A DNA stretch of 64,000 nt from Ruegeria sp. HKCCA6707 (GTDB lineage: Bacteria > Pseudomonadota > Alphaproteobacteria > Rhodobacterales > Rhodobacteraceae), in contig NZ_WQEG01000011.1 in the NCBI RefSeq assembly GCF_013033515.1, positions 30,547-94,546 of the forward strand, in the 5' to 3' direction. Shown here in pieces: positions 54,000 through 64,000 of this stretch. Within the stretch, counting starts at the first letter, position 1. Each line of letters starts with the position of its first letter. Under the pieces are notes generated by a model. That model was not told where the DNA came from, did no database searches, and saw nothing but the letters and a program-made list of their open reading frames with translations. The position numbers and the translations under genes were made by a program.

Positions 54000-54776
54000 A
54001 TGGCTTTTGAGACGATCATCGTCGAAATCGAAGACCACGTCGCCCTCATCAAACTTGACCGTCCAGATGCGATGAACGCGCTGAACACCCAGTTGCTGGG
54101 GGAATTGTGCGATGCGCTGGAAGACGCGGATAAGAATGACAAGGTGCGCTGCATCGTCATCACCGGCTCGGACAAAGCGTTTGCCGCTGGTGCGGACATC
54201 AAAGAGATGTCCGAGATGAGCTTTGTTGACGTGTTCAACGTTAACCTCTTTGCCGATGCCAATGACCGTGTGTCTGCCATTCGCAAGCCGATCATCGCCG
54301 CCGTTGCGGGCTATGCGCTGGGCGGTGGGTGTGAACTGGCGATGCTGTGCGATTTCATCATCGCTGCTGATACGGCCAAGTTTGGTCAGCCCGAGATAAA
54401 TCTGGGTGTCATCGCCGGCCTTGGTGGAACACAGCGCCTGACGCGGTTCGTGGGTAAATCCAAAGCGATGGATATGAACCTGACAGGGCGTTTCATGGAT
54501 GCCGAAGAAGCAGAACGTGCTGGTCTTGTCAGCCGGGTGGTGCCTGCCAAAAAGCTGATCGAAGAAGCCGTGGGTGCCGCACAAAAGATTGCAGAAAAAT
54601 CGCAGCTGAGCACAATTGCGGCCAAAGAGGCTGTGAACCGCAGCTATGAACTGCCGCTGAGCGAAGGTATGTTGTTCGAACGTCGGGTTTTCCATTCGAT
54701 GTTTGCCACCGAAGATCAAAAAGAAGGCATGGCCGCGTTTCTGGAAAAACGGGCCGCGCAGTTCCGCGATAAATAG
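54000..54776 (+). CDS. Enoyl-CoA hydratase
   Basis: 258 residues, crotonase fold. [20 protein letters not shown] (oxyanion hole) and [19 protein letters not shown] (catalytic Glu region). Hydrates enoyl-CoA in fatty-acid breakdown. It sits between mutM and rpsT in a conserved alphaproteobacterial order. Terminator follows. Confidence 0.96.
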   Translation: MAFETIIVEIEDHVALIKLDRPDAMNALNTQLLGELCDALEDADKNDKVRCIVITGSDKAFAAGADIKEMSEMSFVDVFNVNLFADANDRVSAIRKPIIAAVAGYALGGGCELAMLCDFIIAADTAKFGQPEINLGVIAGLGGTQRLTRFVGKSKAMDMNLTGRFMDAEEAERAGLVSRVVPAKKLIEEAVGAAQKIAEKSQLSTIAAKEAVNRSYELPLSEGMLFERRVFHSMFATEDQKEGMAAFLEKRAAQFRDK

Positions 54777-54799
54777 GCCGGTGTCTGAACACAACGATC

Positions 54800-54824
54800 A
54801 GGCGGGCCAATGCCCGCCTTTTTT
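54800..54824 (+). terminator. Terminator after the enoyl-CoA hydratase gene
   Basis: AGGCGGGC-CAAT-GCCCGCCT stem followed by a run of six or seven T. Confidence 0.92.
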
Positions 54825-55005
54825 CTGGGCGCTGGTTACGATCAAGAATCCGCTTGGCAAAGCCGGACAACTTGGATAGTAACCGCCGTCATACATGCGC
54901 GTGCGGCCCGCTTGGCCCGACTCACACTCGTGATTTCTGATCCGGTGCGGATAATTCCGTGGCGCGCAACCCTAGATAACCGTACCGAACAAAGGTCAGA
55001 GACAC

Positions 55006-55269
55006 ATGGCAAATTCGCCCCAGGCAAAGAAGCGCGCGCGTCAGAACGAAAAGCGTTTCGCAGTCAACAAAGCACGTCGTTCGCGCATCCGTACTTTCCT
55101 GCGCAAAGTAGAAGAAGCAATCGAATCCGGTGACAAGGAAGCTGCATCCGCAGCATTGCGCGCAGCTCAACCCGAACTGATGCGCGGCGTCACCAAAGGC
55201 GTTTTTCACAAGAACACAGCGTCTCGCAAAATGTCGCGCCTTTCGGCGCGGGTGAAAGCGCTGGGTTAA
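55006..55269 (+). CDS. rpsT: 30S ribosomal protein S20
   Basis: 87 residues. Basic N-terminus [17 protein letters not shown], then helices ending LSARVKALG. Binds 16S rRNA early in 30S assembly. Strong terminator follows. Neighbour of dnaA, as in most roseobacters. Confidence 0.97.
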   Translation: MANSPQAKKRARQNEKRFAVNKARRSRIRTFLRKVEEAIESGDKEAASAALRAAQPELMRGVTKGVFHKNTASRKMSRLSARVKALG

Positions 55270-55307
55270 CTTGACGTTAGCCAAAATCAGCAAATGCTGC
55301 TAAGCAT

Positions 55308-55334
55308 GGGCGTCGCATTGCGGCGCCCTTTTTT
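55308..55334 (+). terminator. Terminator after rpsT
   Basis: GGGCGTCGC-ATT-GCGGCGCCC (one U-G pair, 9 bp) followed by six T. Confidence 0.88.
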
Positions 55335-55805
55335 GTTGTTGCCAGAATGCCGCGCCCTCACGAAACCGAGAGATTCTTTCGCTCTCAGACCCGAGTCAAT
55401 ATCAGAGTTTCGTTGCCCGAAGCGCCCGGCTCTTGCTACCACTGATTCAGCGATTCACTCGCTTGGGGGGACAGGCTGTTCCAACGATCTTGCTGACGGG
55501 CATTGGCTGGATCACATGGGACGAATGTTCGAAAGCCGGTTTATGCCGGATGGACGATCTGCTCTGGGTCTCGGGTTTGCCGACGATCTTAGCCCTGTCA
55601 AAATTGAAGCGTGATGCGCCTACCGATCTGGGCTGCCCTGCTGCGGGGTATTGAGAGGTATTGCGTTGAACGACGGAAAACCAAACCGCCAGATCTCTTG
55701 GTCTGGCGATAGGGTTCCTGTGTGTGTGAATTCCGCGATCCGGGGGACCGGGCGACATGAATAAGGCCGACAGGCCAATAAAGAATGGGATGCGTGAGGC
55801 GCTTA
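55335..55805. other. Intergenic region upstream of dnaA
   Basis: About 470 bases without a convincing gene. It must carry the dnaA promoter. A GC-rich hairpin CGCCAGA-TCTCTTGG-TCTGGCG (about 55688-55710) is present. No TTATCCACA-type DnaA box cluster or AT-rich unwinding region was seen by eye, so this is probably not oriC. Short open frames in it lack ribosome sites. Confidence 0.6.
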
Positions 55806-57182
55806 ATGACACAAGAGAAATGGGGACTACTGCGTAACAAGTTGCTGAAGGCCATTGGACAGAACAATTTTACGACCTGGATCGAGCCTTTGGAGTTTCA
55901 AGAGTTGAAGGATGGCGTTGCCGTCTTTTCGGCACCGACCAATTTTATGGGTAACTACGTCAGCCAGAATTTTGCTGATCTGATATTGTATGAATTGAAT
56001 ACCGCAGGCGAGACTGTACAACGCCTGTCGTTCCGCACGGCGGCAAATTCTCCGGTGCGTCCGTCGGACACCACTGAAAAGCCGGATATGTTAAAGGCTG
56101 ATCCACCCGTCCATGCACCTGCGCAGGGCCAGATGGAATCGCTGCAGGCAGCACCGCTTGATGCACGCTTTACTTTTGACAGCTTTGTTGTGGGCAAACC
56201 CAACGAGCTGGCTCATGCGGCAGCGCGTCGGGTCTCCGAAGGTGGGCCGGTCACGTTTAACCCGCTGGTGCTGTATGGTGGTGTTGGGCTTGGTAAAACT
56301 CACCTGATGCACGCCATCGCGTGGGAGCTGAAAACCAAACATCCGGAACTGAATGTCCTGTATCTGTCGGCCGAGCAGTTCATGTATCGCTTTGTTCAGG
56401 CACTGCGCGAACGTCGGATGATGGATTTCAAACATCTGTTCCGGTCTGTCGATGTGCTAATGGTGGATGACGTGCAGTTCATCGCCGGCAAGGATTCTAC
56501 TCAGGAAGAGTTCTTTCACACCTTCAATGCCTTGGTTGATCAGAACAAACAGATCATTATCTCGGCAGATCGCGCACCGGGTGAGATCAAGGATCTTGAG
56601 GACCGCGTGAAATCCCGTTTGCAATGTGGTCTGGTCGTGGATCTGCATCCAACCGACTATGAGCTGCGTTTGGGCATCCTGCAGAACAAGGTACAGCAAT
56701 ACAGCAAAACCTATCCTGATCTGGTCATAGCGGATGGCGTTCTGGAGTTTCTGGCCCACCGCATCTCGACCAATGTGCGCGTGCTGGAAGGCGCATTGAC
56801 CCGCCTCTTCGCCTTCGCCTCATTGGTCGGGCGCGAGATTGACATGGAACTGACGCAGGATTGTCTGGCGGATGTGCTGCGCGCGTCCGAGCGCAAGATC
56901 ACGGTTGAAGAGATCCAGCGCAAGGTCTCGGAATATTACAACATCCGTATCAGTGATATTGTCGGCCCCAAGCGTTTGCGGTCTTACGCCCGTCCGCGCC
57001 AAGTGGCCATGTATCTGTGCAAGCAGCTGACCAGCCGATCGCTGCCCGAGATCGGGCGTCGTTTTGGCGGGCGTGACCACACAACAGTCATGCATGGGGT
57101 CAAACGCATCGAAGAGTTGAAACTGACCGATGGTCAGATTGCCGAAGACGTGGAGATGCTGCGCCGCGCTTTGGAAGCCTGA
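55806..57182 (+). CDS. dnaA: Chromosomal replication initiator protein DnaA
   Basis: 458 residues. Domain [18 protein letters not shown]+ domain with Walker [17 protein letters not shown] and Walker [11 protein letters not shown], and the C-terminal box-binding helix with [16 protein letters not shown]. Binds DnaA boxes and opens the origin. The start is at MTQEKWGLL, the usual N-terminus, rather than seven codons upstream. Confidence 0.97.
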   Translation: MTQEKWGLLRNKLLKAIGQNNFTTWIEPLEFQELKDGVAVFSAPTNFMGNYVSQNFADLILYELNTAGETVQRLSFRTAANSPVRPSDTTEKPDMLKADPPVHAPAQGQMESLQAAPLDARFTFDSFVVGKPNELAHAAARRVSEGGPVTFNPLVLYGGVGLGKTHLMHAIAWELKTKHPELNVLYLSAEQFMYRFVQALRERRMMDFKHLFRSVDVLMVDDVQFIAGKDSTQEEFFHTFNALVDQNKQIIISADRAPGEIKDLEDRVKSRLQCGLVVDLHPTDYELRLGILQNKVQQYSKTYPDLVIADGVLEFLAHRISTNVRVLEGALTRLFAFASLVGREIDMELTQDCLADVLRASERKITVEEIQRKVSEYYNIRISDIVGPKRLRSYARPRQVAMYLCKQLTSRSLPEIGRRFGGRDHTTVMHGVKRIEELKLTDGQIAEDVEMLRRALEA

Positions 57183-57205
57183 GAGATAAAGCCAGCCACT
57201 CACAG

Positions 57206-57239
57206 AACGCCTCGGACCTGCAGGTTCGGGGCGTTTTCT
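57206..57239 (+). terminator. Terminator after dnaA
   Basis: AACGCCTCGGACC-TGCA-GGTTCGGGGCGTT, 13-bp stem with two U-G pairs and TTTTCTT tail. It separates dnaA from dnaN. Confidence 0.85.
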
Positions 57240-57411
57240 TGTGCATAATTGTCCACGATCCATTGTTAACTGTCTTGGATCGTGCACGCGCCCCTTGACG
57301 CTTTGGGTATTCCGACCCAGAAAACCGTAAAAACTCCTTGTGCCCGCGGGCTGAGACGCTAACGTGCCAGTCCCGCCCATTTTTGGCACTCAAGTCAGAG
57401 GAATAGAGGGT

Positions 57412-58533
57412 ATGAAGATCAGCATCGAACGCGGCACCCTTCTCAAGGCCGTTTCTCAGGCCCAATCCGTTGTGGAGCGTCGCAACACTATCCCGATACT
57501 GGCCAATGTGCTGATTGAGGCTGAAGGCGATCAGGTGCAGTTCCGCGCGACCGATCTGGATATTGAAGTGGTGGACAAGGCGCCAGCGCAGGTCGAAAAG
57601 TCAGGCGCAACAACGGTTGCGGCCACAACCCTGCATGAGATCGTGCGCAAACTGCCAGACGGGGCGCTGGTGACCCTGACCGCTGACAGTGCGGCGGGTC
57701 GGTTGACGGTTGAAGCTGGTCGGTCGAATTTCTCGCTTGCGACGCTGCCGAAAGAGGATTTCCCGGTGATGGCGTCCTCGGAATACCAGTCGAACTTTGC
57801 AGCATCAGCCGCGTTGCTGCGTCGGTTGTTCGACAAGTCGAAATTTGCGATCTCGACGGAAGAAACACGCTATTATCTGAACGGCGTCTATATGCATGTG
57901 GCAGATGGATCGGATGGTGGCAAAGTGCTGCGCTGTGTGGCGACCGATGGACACCGGCTTGCGCGTATTGATGCCGATCTGCCGGAAGGCGCAGCGGATA
58001 TGCCGGGCGTCATTGTTCCGCGTAAAACAGTGGGTGAGCTGCGCAAGCTTCTGGAAGATGACGAGATGGACATTGCGGTGTCTGTCAGCGAAACAAAGGT
58101 GCGTTTTGCAACTCCAGAGATTACCCTGACTTCGAAAGTCATCGACGGGACTTTCCCCGATTACACACGCGTCATTCCGCAGGGCAACACCCGCAAGCTC
58201 GAAGTGGATGCGGCGGAATTTGCCCAGGCCGTGGATCGTGTGGCGACCGTCTCGTCAGAACGCTCGCGGGCGGTGAAATTGCAGCTGGACGGGGACCGTT
58301 TGATCCTTTCAGTCAATGCGCCTGACAGCGGCGCCGCCGAGGAGGAGCTGGCCGTGGCCTATGGCGACGAGCGGCTGGAAATCGGGTTCAACGCCAAATA
58401 TCTGCTGGAGATCGCCAGTCAGGTGGATCGCGAAAACGCGGTGTTCATGTTCAACTCGGCGGGTGATCCGACCTTGATGCGTGAAGGCAATGATCAAAGC
58501 GCGGTTTATGTGGTCATGCCGATGCGCGTCTGA
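57412..58533 (+). CDS. dnaN: DNA polymerase III beta clamp
   Basis: 373 residues. MKISIERGTLLKAVSQAQSV start, RRNTIPILANVLIEAE, CVATDGHRLA, and the C-terminal AVYVVMPMRV. Forms the sliding clamp for replication. A repeat unit (58549-58583) lies between it and recF, whose ATG follows. Confidence 0.98.
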   Translation: MKISIERGTLLKAVSQAQSVVERRNTIPILANVLIEAEGDQVQFRATDLDIEVVDKAPAQVEKSGATTVAATTLHEIVRKLPDGALVTLTADSAAGRLTVEAGRSNFSLATLPKEDFPVMASSEYQSNFAASAALLRRLFDKSKFAISTEETRYYLNGVYMHVADGSDGGKVLRCVATDGHRLARIDADLPEGAADMPGVIVPRKTVGELRKLLEDDEMDIAVSVSETKVRFATPEITLTSKVIDGTFPDYTRVIPQGNTRKLEVDAAEFAQAVDRVATVSSERSRAVKLQLDGDRLILSVNAPDSGAAEEELAVAYGDERLEIGFNAKYLLEIASQVDRENAVFMFNSAGDPTLMREGNDQSAVYVVMPMRV

Positions 58534-58548
58534 TCGCGCTGACGCGCG

Positions 58549-58583
58549 ATGCCTCCGGCGGAGGTATTTTTGAACAGAAGAAG
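58549..58583 (+). repeat. Dispersed intergenic repeat, copy 2
   Basis: Identical over 35 bases to 8924-8958. Between dnaN stop and recF start; the closing AGAAGAAGGGAGGGG also supplies the recF ribosome site. Confidence 0.85.
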
Positions 58584-58592
58584 GGAGGGGTC

Positions 58593-59690
58593 ATGGGATT
58601 GGCCCTGACCGAGCTTACGGTCTCGCATTTTCGGTCGCACAAACTGGCACGCTTGTCTTTGGATGGGCGACCGGTGGCGATCCATGGGCCGAACGGGGCA
58701 GGCAAGACCAATATTCTTGAAGCGGTGTCACTGTTTTCACCCGGGCGCGGGATGCGGCGGGCGAGCGCGGCCGAAATGACTCGTCGCCCCGAGGCGTTGG
58801 GGTGGAAGCTGTCGGCGGTTTTGGATGCGCAGGGTCAACGCTATGAGATCGAGACCTGGTCTGAAGGCGGCGCGGCGCGACAGGTTCGGATTGACGGCAA
58901 GGCGGCGAGCCAGATTGATCTGGGCAAGCTGGCCCGCGTCGTGTGGTTGATGCCATCGATGGATCGTTTGTGGATCGAAGGTGCCGATGGGCGGCGGCGG
59001 TTTCTGGACCGAATTGCGCTGAGCTTTGATCCATCTCATGCCGAGGCCTCGCTGAGTTATGAAAAGGCCATGCGTGAGCGTAACCGGTTGTTGAAAGAGC
59101 AGGTGCGGGACGCGCATTGGTATGCGGCCCTGGAAGCGCAGATGGCCGAGACGGGGCACCGGATCCACGAGGCGCGTGTGGCGGCTCTGGAGCATCTGCG
59201 CGCAGCGCAGGCACAGGCCGAAACCGCATTTCCTTCGGCAGAGTTGGAGTTGATCCAGACCGAAGGCGCGATGCCTGAAACAGCAGCGGATCTGCGCGAG
59301 GCGCTCAGTGAAAGCCGGTTCCGCGATTTGGCGGCGGGGCGCACGCTGGTCGGGCCGCACCGGTCGGATCTTTATGGGGTATTTGCAGCCAAGGGCGTGC
59401 CCGCACGGGATTGTTCGACAGGTGAGCAAAAAGCGCTGTTGGTGTCGCTGATCCTGTCGAATGCCCGGGCTTTGGCACGCCTGATTGGCGCACCCCCAAT
59501 TGTTCTATTGGATGAGGTGGCCGCGCATCTGGATGCGGGTCGGCGGGCGGCGCTTTACGACGAGATTTGCGCGCTGGGTGCTCAGGCCTGGATGACGGGC
59601 ACCGGGCCAGAGCTGTTTGCGGAATTGGAAAGCAGAGCCCAGATGCTGGTTGTGACCGAAGGCACCGAAGGCTCAACCGTGGCCGGCTAG
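58593..59690 (+). CDS. recF: DNA replication/repair protein RecF
   Basis: 365 residues. Walker A HGPNGAGKTNIL, signature CSTGEQKALLVSL and Walker B PIVLLDEVAAHLDAGRR. SMC/ABC-type ATPase that loads RecA on gapped DNA. The stop overlaps the tail of the opposite-strand AhpD-like gene by 4 bases. Confidence 0.97.
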   Translation: MGLALTELTVSHFRSHKLARLSLDGRPVAIHGPNGAGKTNILEAVSLFSPGRGMRRASAAEMTRRPEALGWKLSAVLDAQGQRYEIETWSEGGAARQVRIDGKAASQIDLGKLARVVWLMPSMDRLWIEGADGRRRFLDRIALSFDPSHAEASLSYEKAMRERNRLLKEQVRDAHWYAALEAQMAETGHRIHEARVAALEHLRAAQAQAETAFPSAELELIQTEGAMPETAADLREALSESRFRDLAAGRTLVGPHRSDLYGVFAAKGVPARDCSTGEQKALLVSLILSNARALARLIGAPPIVLLDEVAAHLDAGRRAALYDEICALGAQAWMTGTGPELFAELESRAQMLVVTEGTEGSTVAG

Positions 59691-60253
59691 GCAGGTTCGC
59701 TGACTTTGCGTTCCCACAGGAAGCCGCGCATGACCTCGTCTACGGGTGTTTGGGCCATGTGGTTGACATAGTTCGACATGGTTTTCTGCGCCAGACCTAG
59801 AACAACATCCAGAACCGCGCGGTGCGAATAGCCTGCGTCGAAGAAGGCCTGAAGCTGCGCTTCGGTCGGGTTGCCGCGGGTTTCCATCACTTGCAGTGTG
59901 AAGGTGCGCAGCGCTTCGAGCTTGGCCGACGGCAATGGCGTTTCATTGCGCAGAGCTTCGGAGATTTCGTCCGAAACTTTCATCATCTTGGCGATGCCCG
60001 TGTGGGCGGGGACGCAATAGTGGCACTCGTTCTCGACGTTGATCGTCTGCCAGACAACGGTTTTTTCATCATTGTCGAAATCGGTCTGCATGAAGAGGCC
60101 GTGCAGTACCTGATAGCCTTCCAGATGCTGGGGGCTTTCCGCCATGACCTTGTGCAGGCCGGGCAGCCGCCCAAAAGCAGCTTGAGATTTTTCCAACAGC
60201 GGTTTGGACGCTTCGGGTGCGGTGGTGAGGTCGTGTGACGGGAAATCGGCCAT
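59687..60253 (-). CDS. AhpD-like carboxymuconolactone decarboxylase family protein
   Basis: 188 residues. CMD/AhpD fold with the redox motif NVENECHYCVPAHTGIAKMM (C-x-x-C and a downstream His), as in alkylhydroperoxidase cores. Probably a thiol peroxidase or a related redox enzyme. Divergent from a TetR gene with which it shares a 99-base promoter region holding two operators (60299-60338), so it is almost certainly that regulator's target. Confidence 0.93.
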   Translation of the reverse strand: MADFPSHDLTTAPEASKPLLEKSQAAFGRLPGLHKVMAESPQHLEGYQVLHGLFMQTDFDNDEKTVVWQTINVENECHYCVPAHTGIAKMMKVSDEISEALRNETPLPSAKLEALRTFTLQVMETRGNPTEAQLQAFFDAGYSHRAVLDVVLGLAQKTMSNYVNHMAQTPVDEVMRGFLWERKVSEPA

Positions 60254-60298
60254 ATCAAAACTCCTGTTTCTGGCGGGATGAGTCGTATTTAGGCTTTA

Positions 60299-60314
60299 TT
60301 GAGCGATCACTCAA
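60299..60314. promoter_or_regulatory. TetR-type operator 1
   Basis: TTGAGCGATCACTCAA, imperfect 16-base palindrome between the divergent AhpD-like and TetR genes. Confidence 0.8.
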
Positions 60315-60322
60315 GTATATAT

Positions 60323-60338
60323 TTGAGCGAACGTTCAA
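60323..60338. promoter_or_regulatory. TetR-type operator 2
   Basis: TTGAGCGAACGTTCAA, same design as operator 1, with centre 24 bases away. Ends 14 bases before the TetR ATG, so it can repress the regulator's own gene. Confidence 0.8.
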
Positions 60339-60352
60339 GAAATGGTGATCCC

Positions 60353-60925
60353 ATGCCCCGCAAACCGTCCTATGACCGAGACGCGCTGATCGCACAGGCG
60401 CGTGATATCTTTTGGCGTTATGGTTGGGCCGGGACGTCGCTGAAAGATCTGGAGCGCGAGTTGAAGCTGAAGCCCGGCAGCTTTTACGCGGCCTTTGGGT
60501 CAAAGGACGCGCTTTATGCCCTGGCGCTCGAGCGGTATGCGCAGGACGGTGTAACCAACATGATGGACATGGCGCAAGAGTTAGGGCCGCTTGGAGCGCT
60601 CAAGGCTCAGCCGTTGCGTGTGATCGAAGCTGCGGACATTCCGACCAAGGCCTGTATGCTGTCAAAGACCTACGCCGAGTTGCAGGCCCGGGATCACGAA
60701 TTGGCAGCTCAGGCGCGGGCGCATATGGTTGAGATGAAGGCGTGTTTTGCAGAACTTTTTCGGCGCGCTCAGGAAGCGGGCGAAATAGGTACAGACCATG
60801 ATCCTGATCGGCTGGCCGCGCGTTATCAATCTGACCTGTTGGGGCTGCGACTGTCGGCTGAACGTGATGACGTGAATGGTGTTGAAATCGCCAATGAAAT
60901 CGCGGCTGATTTGGATCGGCTTTGA
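60353..60925 (+). CDS. TetR-family transcriptional regulator
   Basis: 190 residues. N-terminal TetR HTH (ALIAQARDIFWRYGWAGTSL, then LKPGSFYAAFGSKDALYALA). It resembles the AcrR/NemR-like regulators of electrophile or oxidant response that often pair with AhpD-like enzymes. Two palindromes in the upstream gap. Start at MPRKPSYDRDAL, chosen because the operator ends just before it. Confidence 0.94.
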   Translation: MPRKPSYDRDALIAQARDIFWRYGWAGTSLKDLERELKLKPGSFYAAFGSKDALYALALERYAQDGVTNMMDMAQELGPLGALKAQPLRVIEAADIPTKACMLSKTYAELQARDHELAAQARAHMVEMKACFAELFRRAQEAGEIGTDHDPDRLAARYQSDLLGLRLSAERDDVNGVEIANEIAADLDRL

Positions 60926-60970
60926 TCCACAAAAAAACATCCAATTCCACACAAAATATTGGGGGATCGC

Positions 60971-60999
60971 GTGACATTCCCTACCAGAAAACGTATAAA
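60971..60999 (+). promoter_or_regulatory. gyrB: Predicted sigma-70-type promoter of gyrB
   Basis: GTGACA, 17-base spacer, TATAAA (60994-60999), ending 28 bases before the gyrB ATG. Consensus-like spacing; not experimentally known. Confidence 0.6.
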
Positions 61000-61027
61000 A
61001 TACGAAAATAATATAGGTACTGACTGA

Positions 61028-63445
<2,418 letters not shown>

Positions 63446-63747
63446 AGCCTTGTACATTTGGTAATTTAGGTGCGTTGAGGCACACCCGAGACTCGGGTTC
63501 GCACGACAACACCGCATTACATTAAAAAACACGTGCAGTCTGATGAAGGCGCCCGGTTTCAGATGCCTTCTTTTGCTTGCTTACTCCAGAGTTTCGAGCG
63601 GCTGAAAAGACAATTTGCGGCCCATAGAATTCCGAGGTGTCGCGCCAGCGTAAACCCTTGAGAGCAATGAAGCCGTTGTCGATAACTATTTGACCGAATG
63701 CTTAACGGTTCAAGCATTCCACAGCATTTCCTAAATGAAATCTTCCA
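63446..63747. other. Intergenic region after gyrB
   Basis: About 300 bases with no supported gene. ACCCGA-GAC-TCGGGT (63484-63498) and a GAAGGC...GCCTTC stem with TTTT (63545-63574), the likely gyrB terminator, are seen. Confidence 0.55.
63545..63574 (+). terminator. Probable gyrB terminator
   Basis: GAAGGC (63545-63550) and GCCTTC (63565-63570) with a 14-base loop, followed by TTTT. Weaker than other terminators in the window. Confidence 0.5.
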
Positions 63748-63945
63748 TTATTTTGTTGGGGTCCGGTCCTCAAAAGTGCTGACTTGCCGCGCGAGACGAC
63801 TAACAGCGGCTGGCAGAGGTGACACTGCCAGACGCGGGTAAACCGCCCAGAATTCGAGTGGCTCTAACGCCGGCACCGGTTCGAGTGCGATAAGTTTACC
63901 GGCCTCAATTTCCTGATGGTAAATGAGTGGCGGCAAGGGGCTAGA
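63748..63945 (-). pseudogene. 3' fragment of a LysR-type regulator gene
   Basis: About 62 residues reading PPLIYHQEIEAGKLIALEPV then LEFWAVYPRLAVSPLPAAVS: the end of a LysR substrate-binding domain (I-x-x-G-x-L..., WAVYP...). Upstream the frame closes with a stop near 63955, and no helix-turn-helix half is present within the window. Beyond about 63948 the sequence changes to a possible insertion-sequence end. So this is a truncated remnant; the other half could lie outside the window. Confidence 0.6.
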
Positions 63946-63947
63946 TG

Positions 63948-64000
63948 TCTTTGCCCCCTAAAATTGGGCCACTACTTTGGCCGAGAAGGGGGAACAAGGG
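63948..64000. mobile_element. Possible insertion-sequence terminus
   Basis: The sequence TGTCTTTGCCCCCTAAAATT starts with TGT and replaces the LysR coding frame abruptly, as an insertion-sequence end would. No transposase is visible because the window ends here. Weak evidence. Confidence 0.3.

Noticed and set aside
55294..55654. Short open frames between rpsT and dnaA
   Set aside because: First overlaps the rpsT terminator; no ribosome sites or recognisable similarity.
60920..60935. DnaA-box-like TGATCCACA before gyrB
   Set aside because: Single site with one mismatch; chance occurrence is likely.

Overview
The window looks like a chromosomal segment of an alphaproteobacterium of the Rhodobacteraceae (roseobacter / Ruegeria-like). 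The GC content is high, there is a dnaA-dnaN-recF-gyrB block at the right end, ubiE-ubiB lies divergent to mutM, and the translation operon rimP-nusA-ylxR-infB is present. Short hairpin-plus-'GAGGTATTTTTG..AGAAGAAG' intergenic elements of a kind common in this family recur after stop codons. All assignments come from reading translated sequence and motifs; no database search was run. No rRNA, tRNA or CRISPR array was seen.

Layout. 0-6.2 kb: stress and accessory genes (Hsp20, a two-CBS protein, an Hsp70 ATPase-domain protein, an AT-rich acyltransferase, a secreted phytase/esterase-like protein). 6.4-14.2 kb: a tight ten-gene plus-strand unit of almost wholly uncharacterised proteins: a long coiled coil (TelA-like at best), an AAA+ ATPase, two large soluble unknowns, five small membrane proteins and a two-TM protein with an extracytoplasmic domain. 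This is the best candidate for an undescribed system. 14.2-16.0 kb: remnant of a flagellar locus, an intact flgI preceded by an apparent chimera of a lytic transglycosylase and the C-terminus of FlgL. 16.1-17.9 kb: Lrp-type regulator and an MFS transporter with a histidine-rich tail.

18-23 kb: RNase D, kdsD, lptC, lptA, lptB, then hpf and ptsN (no rpoN between), so LPS precursor synthesis and export sit next to ribosome hibernation and PTS-Ntr. 23-31.4 kb: housekeeping genes (CAP lipoprotein, L,D-transpeptidase, hemH, a methyltransferase, comF, grxC, a nitrilase-type amidase, a MarR regulator, ubiG, proline iminopeptidase, a short solute-binding protein). 31.6-37 kb: rimP-nusA-ylxR-infB. 37-45.4 kb: mixed accessory genes (GNAT, homocysteine methyltransferase family, aldehyde dehydrogenase, 1-Cys peroxiredoxin, family-25 glycosyltransferase, outer-membrane barrel, membrane-anchored LuxR-type regulator, PepSY protein, glycolipid-binding-like protein, alpha/beta hydrolase).

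45.5-49.3 kb: threonine catabolism (kbl, a cysteine-synthase-fold enzyme, tdh) with an XRE-cupin regulator and a cluster of TTTCCG/CGGAAA palindromes in front of kbl; 49.4 kb: a thiolase that could feed on the acetyl-CoA chemistry. 50.7-55.3 kb: ubiB, ubiE, mutM, an enoyl-CoA hydratase, rpsT. 55.8-63.4 kb: dnaA, dnaN, recF, an AhpD-like/TetR divergent pair with two clear operators, and gyrB. The last 250 bases hold the 3' end of a disrupted LysR-type gene next to what may be an insertion-sequence end.
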